A DNA stretch of 64,000 bases from Clarireedia homoeocarpa (lineage: Eukaryota > Ascomycota > Leotiomycetes > Helotiales > Rutstroemiaceae): NCBI GenBank assembly GCA_001465935.1, contig LNKV01000033.1, positions 496,001-560,000 on the forward strand. The letters run 5' to 3'. Each line of letters starts with the position of its first letter. The first letter of the stretch is position 1. Position numbers and translations under genes: made by a program. Under the pieces are notes generated by a model. The model was not told the origin of the DNA. It saw nothing but the letters and a program-made list of their open reading frames with translations, and did no database searches. This document shows positions 55,573 to 64,000 of this stretch, piece by piece.

Positions 55573-58199
55573 ATGTACCGAGGCACGAGACTCAGCTTGT
55601 CCGCTTCGGCGTCGGCGTTAAAGAACACTGGCAAGGTTCAGCGCGGCCGTCTATCACGTTCCTTCCCCTTAAAAAGATGCCAATCAACGACGTCAGGAGC
55701 AGCAGCATCACAGCAAACTTTCGGACATTCGGATTTTGCTCCCAGCATTATTCCTTCATCTTCTCCTTCATCTTCTCCTTCATCTTCTCCTTCTTCTCCT
55801 TCTTCTCCTTCTTCTTCTTTGCCTCAATCCTATAAATCACATATCAATTCTTCTATTAATCCCAACAAACACCCTTCAAATATGGTTCCTAATCCTTTTG
55901 CCAATTTGTTCCACGGTGTGCCACCGCTGGCTGGTTCGAAAGTCGAGTAAGTCATGACACAATCATCTACACAGTTGGATTGTGGATGCACGGAATTGAC
56001 AATTGAGTAGATTACAGCCGGATACCAGTCATTCAATAGAGACTAGAAGACAGAACCAGACTTTGGGTCTTATTCCTCCAAGTGTAGAAAGTCATTCGGT
56101 GCAGGCGCAGAGATGTGGGTCCCTTTTGCCACATCCTCTCGGTGGGAGAAAAGTACGCCCAGTCTGAGGCATGCGTCAAGACTTCTTGTCTGTCGAGATC
56201 CTTAGCTTTACAAATTCATTTGTATGACAGTCATTGGATTAGACGCAGCACCCATGTGATTGAGCGCATGCCCCTGGTCTGCCGTGCTTTTCTCCTACCG
56301 TGAGTATATTCCCATCATCCCCCTCGAGTACTCATTTTTACAGGTCTAAAGCAACTCGAAGCAAAGAAAACACCAATTGAGAAATACATGTATCTCAGCA
56401 ATCTCAGGAACAACAATGTACACCTATTCTACCGCCTAGTGCAAGAGAACATGACGGTATGTTGGAGCACGTGAGCACTTGAATTTTCGACTGACCTTAC
56501 TCTCAGGATCTCACACCTTTAATATACACCCCTACAGTTGGCGAAGCATGCTTAAAGTGGTCAGAGATCTATCAACAGCCTGAAGGTAGGAAACTTTTAC
56601 GTTCCTGTGCCAAATAGGAACCTACTTACGTATGGAATTAGGACTCTACCTCTCCTACCAAGATCGGGGAAACTTGGCGGAAGTTCTTCGCAATTGGCGA
56701 CAACCGGAAGTCGAGATGACGGTTGTCACTGATGGTTCTCGGATTCTGGGTCTCGGAGACCTTGGTGTTAATGGTATGGGTATTCCCGTTGGCAAATTAG
56801 CTTTATACACAGGCTGTGCGGGCATTCATCCCTCGAAAACATTGCCGTTAACCATTGATTTGGGTACGAACAATGAAACGTTCCTTCAGGATCCTTTGTA
56901 TATGGGTACACGAATGAAGAGGGTTTCCACAGAAGAGGAAGCCGAATTCATGGAGGAGTTGATGGTAGCTCTGAATAAGACCTGGCCTGGGTATGTTTTT
57001 ATCGACGACCATTTGTGATCTCGCCTGCTCATTGCCATTTAGAATCATCGTCCAGTTCGAGGATTTCAAGAATCCATTCCCATCTCTTGTCAAATATCAA
57101 AACCGGTATCCTTGCTTTAACGATGATATTCAAGGAACAGGTGCTGTCATTTTGGCTGGTATCATTAATGCTCTACGTCGTACTGGTATACCTATCAAGG
57201 ATCAGAGAGCTGTCTTCATGGGAGCAGGCAGTGCCGGTGTTGGTGTTGCTCAACAGATTGTCGAGTATTTCCAGAAAGAAGGTCTGACAGAAGATGAGGC
57301 ACGCCGTTGCTTCTGGTTCGTCGACACTAAGGTACGCATAATCCATTTCACATGGAATTACATGCAGCTAACATGTGAAAGGGATTAATTACCAATGACC
57401 GAGGCGATAAATTGGCCGAACACAAGGTGTATTTCTCTCGCGATGACAACAACGGAAAACAATTCAAGACTCTGCCGGAAGTCGTTGAATATGTGAAGCC
57501 CACGATATTGATGGGCTTATCGACCATTCGTGGAATATTCGATGAATCTATAGTCAAGAAGATGGCCGAGTGGAACAAGAATCCGATTATCTTCCCCTTG
57601 TCAAATCCTTCAAGTCAAGCTGAATGTACATTTGACGAAGCTATAAAATGGACAAATGGCCGAGCTCTCTTCGCGAGTGGAAGCCCGTTCCCGGATTATG
57701 TGCATGATGGAAAGGTCTACTCGGCTGGGCAGGGGAAGTAAGTAGCTCCCATCGACTCTGCTGTGAACAGCAAAAAAATACTAACCATGACCTAGCAACA
57801 TGTATGTCTTCCCAGGCATCGGTCTCGGATCTATCCTCTGCAAAACCTCCTGCATTAATCAAGACATGGTTCGTCATCTCCTTCATCTCCAGCACATCCC
57901 TACAACCCCACTCACTAACCCCATTCCAGATCTACGCTTCCGCCGAAGCCCTCAGCACCTCTCTTAACGCCTCCGAAATCGCCAGAGGCAACCTCTATCC
58001 TTCCCTAAACCGCATCCGCGAAGTCAGCGTAATTGTCGCGCGTCGTGTCATCCGCGAAGCACAGAAACACAACTTCGACCGCGAACCGGCTATTCGTGAT
58101 CTTACCGATGACCAACTCGATTCGTGGATTCGGTCGAGGATGTATGATCCTTTTCAGACTGTGGGAACGAAGCGGGCGGCGCCTAGGGCTTTACTCTAA
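55573..58199 (+). CDS. MAE1: NAD(P)-dependent malic enzyme, probably mitochondrial
   Basis: Nine exons give 668 residues (55573-55946, 56011-56114, 56344-56456, 56507-56585, 56642-56990, 57043-57331, 57382-57737, 57796-57868, 57930-58199). Oxidative decarboxylation of malate to pyruvate is indicated by LGLIPPSV, IYTPTVGEACLKWSEI, VTDGSRILGLGDLGVNGMGIPVGKL, FEDFKNPF, CFNDDIQGTGAV (metal site), VFMGAGSAGVGVAQQI (NAD-binding) and PLSNPSSQAECTFDEA. The N-terminus (MYRGTRLSLSASASAL, Arg-rich, no acids) looks like a mitochondrial presequence, followed by a low-complexity SSSPSSSPSSSP repeat encoded by 12-bp tandem units. The 229-bp second intron is long for this genome but needed for QAQRCLKQLEAKKTP. 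Confidence 0.93.
55753..55818 (+). repeat. 12-bp and 9-bp tandem repeats inside malic enzyme exon 1
   Basis: Three CCTTCATCTTCT units are followed by CCTTCTTCT units. In frame they encode Ser-Ser-Ser-Pro and Ser-Ser-Pro repeats between the presequence and the enzyme core. Every unit is a multiple of three, so length changes would not break the gene. Confidence 0.9.
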
Positions 58200-59156
58200 T
58201 GATTGATTTTCTTTCCGAGGAGTGTTCATGAAAATGAAAGCGGGTTTGGTCGTTACTGCGTCTGTGAAGATGGTCCTGAAGAGGGGAAATATAAGTCGAG
58301 GTTGGAGTGGACGTTGGTTGGAGTGGATGATGGGTTGGGGGAGATGGATCCCGAGGTGGATGTGATGTGATGAGGATAGGAGGGAGCATTGCAGTAGGGC
58401 TTGCGGTAGACGTACCAATAAGGGTTTCCAGCAACGGCGGATTGCGGTAGTAATGCACGATATAATTGATATGATGATCGAGCGGCTTTACAAGCAATAC
58501 CATAACCAGCTCCCTCCCAATCCTGATGAGCTTTTTTCCAGCCCAAAGAATCCCTATTAGATTCAAATGGCGTTCGTTCTTCGGCTTCCCTTCCCTACTA
58601 AAGGAAATGAAAAAATAATAAGATAGACAGGTAGCTAGCTAGAGAGAATAAATAGCTCTCTCTTTGGAGAACTTGCTTCATTCATATCATGATGGAAATT
58701 AAATGGAAAATGAATGGAAAATAAAGTAAAATCGATTAAAATCCTCTACTTCTCATAATCATTATCAGCTTGCTGTCTGTCTTCTGCGAGGAAAAAAAAT
58801 TGCCTACCTACCTACCAGTGCGGTGCGGTGCGATGCCTAACTAACTCCTTGCTTGCTATGCTATTTATTACCTTCTACTCGTATATACCAGCCAGACCTT
58901 AGTACCTGACCTTGGTTAATCTTACTTTACTTTACCTGAGAAAAGAAAGGTCAACAGAGCGAGGAAAGAAAACAGAATGCATGCCATGCCAAAACGAAAT
59001 TGATCCTGTCATACTATATTTACTATAATACATACATTCGATATCCTATAAAAATAAACCAACGCCATCATGTGCATAAGACAGCACAGCACTGCACTGC
59101 CCAACCTCCAACTCCAAGTTACGTTATGAAAATAAATCATAACCAACCGCCCCTAA
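58200..59156. other. Convergent intergenic region
   Basis: A 957-bp stretch between the 3' ends of malic enzyme and POL1. Short CTAC and GTGCG microsatellites at 58804-58834. No gene; it holds two 3' untranslated regions. Confidence 0.5.
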
Positions 59157-62100
59157 TCAAGCAGCCACAAATCCTAACTTCCCAAACAGACTATCCATTT
59201 GTACCCATTGCCTTCCGCATTTGTCCAAATACTTCTCTACCACGCCCTTCAAGTTGTCGAAGCGTATCCGGTTGTGTTCTGCAAGTGCTAGTACACGTTC
59301 TATTCTGTGTTAGCTTTGTCTTCTTTTCTCTCAAAGTGGGTGAGAGGAGTTATCCTAATCTTACCTTTCTCAGTACCCTTTGCTGTAGCCTTCGCTTTCT
59401 CCACATCAAACAGCATAGAAAAATATAACAATTGATTATACATCATCTTCTCCGTGTACTCATATCTCATCTTTCCCAAACAATCCTTGCCTAGGAATCG
59501 GGGTCCCAGACAGCGATGACCATGAACACTCATTTGTCTCGTGCGATTGCCACAAGCTTGATCATCGCATACCAACCATCCCTCATAATATTTACAGGTT
59601 TCCTGCCGGATCTGGTGCTCGAGTTGTGCCATTATGGACAGGGTTGCAAGTGTGTGCCCACAACGACACTGGATGCCCGCAGGCGTGCAGTTCTCGATGC
59701 TGTTAATGAGTCCCTCAAAGCCGAACGTGGCTTTGCAAGCCCGGCATCGGAGGGTCAATCGAGCAGAATCCTTGAAACGGACCGAATCATCGATCTGACT
59801 CTCGAGCGGGTGGATCTGGGTTTCGTTGGAGCCATTAGAGGCGTTGTTGTTGATACTATATTTACGAGCGTCGAGACCAAGGCAATCGGCCAAGCGGACG
59901 GTATCGGTTCCGGAAATGTTGGCACACAATCGCTCGACAGGTGGGAATATTTGCTTGTAAAGATACCATTCAACATCTGGCTTAAGCCCCGAGTCTCTTT
60001 TCATCACGTCCTGAGGTGTGTAGGATCGTTTTGCAGCATTTTCAGATGTTTTTCCCTCGCCGGTCACAATATAAGCAATGACGTCGTCCTTCCGGATTTG
60101 CTTTCCTTTTGCCATTTCTCTTAAAGCGACCTGAACTTGCGGCATGCTGTCTCCGTTTGGATAATCCTTTGGCGATTTTCCGAGCTTGGTGTAGATTGTA
60201 TAATTTTGAATTGGAACAGTGTTTTCTCTCATTTTGGTAGAGATCTCTCGGAGATAGTCGTGAATCCGGGTTATGACTACATCAGCATCATCGCCGGATA
60301 GAATCTCGTTTAAAAGCTGCGATGATACTTCTTTGGACAAGTTGCAGTATTCGCGACGTTTCATGTCAAGACCCTTGACTTCCATCTTTTCAACAAACTT
60401 CCCGCCGACTTGTACCAGATTGATGGCTGCATATTTCTTTTTTGCTTGTAGAAGAATTCGTCTGAAAACGTTGTCGATATCGATCTCCAGCAATCTGTAG
60501 CGGTCATTGACGGCCTTTTTGAAGTCGTTTCCAACTGCTAGAGCATCTTGAACGTTATCGACGTTGGCATTGATCATGACAGAATCAGTATCACCGTAGA
60601 TGACTTGCAAAGATTTGCTTTCGGCAAGATCTTTCGTACTTCGAAGAATCTCTCGACCTTTATAGGTAGTAAGAACAGCCAGAGGCCGAGCATAGAACCG
60701 TGACTTTGTGTAACCCAAACATCCATACATGGAGTTGGCGGTAAGTTTCAGTGCCAATTGCTTGATATCCCAAGTTGCTAGTTGCTCCGTAGTAGCATTC
60801 TTTTCCTTCATGAGGCTCTTTACTTGACGACGCCTGCCAACAAGAGTTGCAATCAACTTCGGTAAGATACCTTGTTCTTGATCGGTGGGGACCTCGGGAA
60901 CTCTGTCCTCATCATCAGACTACGGTGTTTGTTAGTAACGGAGATTAGCCTTGGGGAGCACTCAACCTACTAGATTCAACCGGTCGACTGTCGTGAAGCA
61001 GATGTTGAACTCTTGAATGATACTGGGATAAAGAGAGTTGAAGTCCATAACGAGTACGAATTTGTCGTACAAACCCTTTTCTGGTTCAAAGACCAGACCA
61101 CCCTTGTATTTGTCCTTTTTCTTGACATCACCGCTTTCCTCATCTAAGTTCTCTTCTTCGATTTGCTGCTTACCCTTAAACACAGCTTTATCAGGACAGA
61201 TGTACTTGTTGCGGTGGAACTCATGAAGCAGAATGTATTCGTTACGCTCAGCTCGAGTACCGGTAAGTGTCCTTGCCCAAGAATTTCCAGCCAGGTTAGT
61301 GAGAACCTTTGTCAACGGAAGCATTTGGACTTTGAGCGCAAGGGCGGCAATGAAGAAAGTGTCAGCTTCGCAGTGGTTAACATAATCCATCAAGCCATCT
61401 CTGTTGGCGGCCCAGGTCTTCAATGCAGCTTCGTTATCAATCTCGCGGCGGTTTGTCCCAGAAAGATAAAGGCTGCACATCTCGGTAAGACTCCAAGACG
61501 TACACTTTGTCATGGTAGATTTTCCTGCATCGTTCGCCAAATCACACAATAGACGTCCAGAAACGAGAGAGCGCTCGGCAAAGAAGTTTCCTCCCATTTT
61601 CCCCATGGAGCTAGGCCATTGAGTACGTCTCATTCTGCCAATACGAGACCATTGAGGAGTTCTTCTAGTTTGGAAGCGACTAAGCAAAATACTAAAATCA
61701 ACACCTTCTAATTGGTGACCGATTAGAACATCTGGATCGACCAGATCCAGACGTGCGAGGAAGAAGCTAAGAATTTCGGACTCCTGCTTTACCAGCTTGA
61801 CCAGTCCCTTAGCACGTTGCTTGACTACACCTTCGAAGCCAGTTGGGAAATGGGATCCATTTGGTCTGATGACGGTGAAAGTCTGACAAGGTAACTTCTC
61901 TGGCGCTGTGGTGTCTGTGAGGGAGATATTCTGATAAATGCGGGCACTTATTGCCAATATTTCTTGCTTGTTTTCCTTGGAATTGAAAACAGTACGCATT
62001 GCAATACTCATCAAGGTCAGGGGTGGCGCCTCCACATTTTCCGATTCGCTGATGGCCGTAATGAGGTTTGGGTTAGAAACTTGGACTTCTAGTTTGCAAT

Positions 62101-63779
62101 GGGATGAGTTTTTCAGGGTACCGAAATCGGCATCCTCAATGCGCAACCAGCATGGTCCCATTATGTTTTTCCAGAGAACAAATTGCTCGAACAGAGGGGT
62201 GTTTGTGCCAAAGACGTGAGAGAAAGTCGAGCCAGTTTGTTGTTCAGGGTGTAGTTGGGGTTCTGTTGGACATCAGCGAATGTTAACGGCTTTGGCGAAG
62301 GGACTTACTGGAATAGGGATACAGCAACTTTAAATATTCACCCTCCTTTGGTATGCCCGGAAGCTCAAAGGCGTACTTCCTCGTGCAGGGCTTAATCTTA
62401 TGCATCCCAACATTTAATTGGGTCATCATCTCGTCAACTTCCTCATAGACATCTTTCATCTCAACCTCGTCGGTGGTCTCACGACCATGACGGTGTCGAT
62501 ATTGTCGAGGAAGGAAAAATAGCTTTCGAAGAACATTGTCAACTTTGACGAAGCAGCTGACGAAAGTGTCTGTTTTCTTGTTCTTAACTTTGCCGAAAAG
62601 GCACAAACTGCCGTTCATCTCCGTGTAATCGGTCCAGAACATGCTGAGACTTCCATCTTCCTCAATTGCATCGTTGTAGTCAAGTTTCCCAAATGACATG
62701 GTCTCCGCTGACTGACTACTATTCATGACGTTCAGCTTTTGAGTAACATCATTCCAAGATGATGGATCGACTTCGGCAGCTGGGGCGCGAGCTGGAGAGG
62801 AGCTGGCTGGTGTAGGATATGACTCCTTCTTGATTTTGGGAGGTGGCCTTGATCCAGAGATGTTGACACTAGTGGTAGCAATTCCATCGGCTTGTGCGAT
62901 TTCCATCATGTCCTCCTCCTCGTCTTCCTCCTTGACCGAAATGTGTAATCTCCTCTCAACCGCCTTTGCGACCGGAGAAGAAGGTAACGGTTCACTAATG
63001 AGCATATCATCATCGTCAATGCCGCCCATAAAATTGTCCTCATCATTCACTTCCAAGGGCGGGCTAGAGGGAATGTTTGGTGTTGTTAATGTTCTAGTAT
63101 CAGCTACTTTCGTTCGTTTTGACGTCTGTCTAGATTCGTTTACAGAAGGAGACAGCGCCCTAGTTCTACGCTTCTCTTGTGTACGGCTGGGTCTTGAAGG
63201 TTGCGGGTTTGGTCGCGATATGTTTGAGTCCACTTCTGTTAAAAGATCCGCCAAGAAGTTATCATCTGCTTGCGTTTTTATAGGCTGTGCTAGTTAGTGA
63301 GATAGACACAATCGCCTCTCATGAAACGCACCTTGGTCTTTGTTTGAGCTGCTGCTGGGCCTTTGGTAAAATAATTGCTAATTCCTTTCTCCATGCTCTC
63401 CTTCTTAGCCTTCTCTTCCTCTCGTTTCCTCTTTGCTATGACATTCTTAGCTACAGGTTATACCAGTGTATTTTCAGTACATACCAGCTTTTCCGCTCTT
63501 GCCTTTCACTGGCAGTTCTTCCTCGCTTTCTGACCCATACTGTGGCCTACTATCCCACTCCTCACGGCCATCATCAGCATAACCCTCACCATTATCGTCG
63601 ATAACGAAGTCGTCTTGGTCTAATCTGTTTCGAACGACTTTTTTGTAACCCTCTTCATCAACCTCTTCGTATAAATCTTCTTCTTGTTGGACTTGATAAG
63701 TATCCAGACGTTTCTTGCCTGACTCTCGCAGAGCTCTAAGTTCCGCGAATCTTGCTCGCGCACTCGACGCTTTTGACAT
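59157..63779 (-). CDS. POL1: DNA polymerase alpha catalytic subunit (Pol1)
   Basis: The start at 63779 (MSKASSARARFAELRALRESG) and the stop at 59157 are both in the window; about seven exons, roughly 1,450 residues. The N-terminal 450 residues are charged and disordered with the polymerase alpha N-terminal domain. Family-B blocks follow: VDPDVLIGHQLEGVDFSILL and CEADTFFIAALA of the inactive exonuclease-like region, MDFNSLYPSIIQEFNICF (motif A), LALKLTANSMYGCLGY (motif B) and VIYGDTDSVMIN (motif C). The C-terminal cysteine modules CRACKATFGFEG...CRCG and CDDQACGNRT...HGHRC bind primase subunit B. The last exon completes the C-terminus (VEKYLDKCGRQW, ending GFVAA); without that splice the frame ends differently. 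With primase it starts replication strands. Confidence 0.96.
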
Positions 63780-64000
63780 ATTGAATCAATTAAAGGATTA
63801 TAAGGCAAAAGAACGATAGAAAGGGGACAAAAATCTCCAGAACGATTCGGAATGAGAGACAATTGAGTATGAGTGAACCGTAGCAAAATGCAAGCATAGG
63901 ATTGTGCAAACGAGAAATGGGAAGTTTATGGAGGGTTAGTACACGAGACAGGGAAGTTAACGCGATTTGGCGACGCGAAATCGGCAAGAACGCGCACCCT
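63780..64000. promoter_or_regulatory. POL1 upstream region to right edge
   Basis: About 220 bp before the POL1 start. ACGCGATTT and GGCGACGCGAAATC near 63960-63980 contain ACGCG-type boxes, the MluI cell-cycle box that binds MBF in yeast, which would suit a replication gene. Binding is inferred. Confidence 0.4.

Noticed and set aside
1..64000. tRNA, rRNA and CRISPR features
   Set aside because: Looked for T-loop words and spaced direct repeats on both strands; nothing with a full fold or regular spacing was seen.

Overview
The window is nuclear DNA of a filamentous ascomycete (Pezizomycotina). Genes carry many 45-130 bp GT-AG introns, intergenic spacers are 0.3-3 kb, and the families are fungal (SAT-KS-AT polyketide synthase, AflR-type regulator, Mso1, fungal CorA-like protein). 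A class such as Leotiomycetes is only a guess. All exon joins were made by eye from reading frame and family conservation; nothing was aligned or searched.

Bases 1 to about 18,600 hold the right part of a secondary-metabolite cluster. In order: a non-reducing polyketide synthase cut by the left edge (SAT-KS-partial AT, minus), a 14-TM MFS exporter (plus), a secreted multicopper oxidase (plus), an EthD-fold protein of the anthrone-decarboxylase type (minus), an FAD monooxygenase (plus), a LovD-like serine beta-lactamase/acyltransferase (plus), a discrete type-I-like thioesterase (plus) and an AflR-like Zn2Cys6 regulator (minus). PKS/MFS and EthD/monooxygenase are divergent pairs. Five of the cluster's promoter regions contain a TCGGGNNTCG core, which fits the AflR operator form TCGN5CGR; the regulator's own promoter shows none. 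The inferred logic is: the PKS builds an aromatic polyketide, the free TE and EthD protein release and decarboxylate or shape it, the monooxygenase hydroxylates, the laccase couples phenols, the acyltransferase may esterify, the MFS pump exports, and the AflR-like protein switches on the set. The product cannot be named from this sequence.

From about 20 kb the window is mostly housekeeping: proteasome alpha6, LOG-family protein, neurochondrin-like protein, Mso1, Mak16, peroxisomal-type enoyl-CoA isomerase/hydratase, DUF952 protein, a small secreted protein, Vps55, CLC chloride channel, a vWA-domain protein, CorA-like membrane protein, Get4, an unrecognised conserved-looking protein, Rai1 (with an inferred 8-nt micro-exon), mitochondrial malic enzyme and the DNA polymerase alpha catalytic subunit (Pol1).

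Non-coding stretches hold transposon-derived repeats: two 216-bp copies of one MITE (44.6 and 49.3 kb), an inverted-repeat element around the first copy, another inverted-repeat element at 24.0-24.5 kb, and several short tandem repeats. I saw no tRNA, rRNA or CRISPR array.
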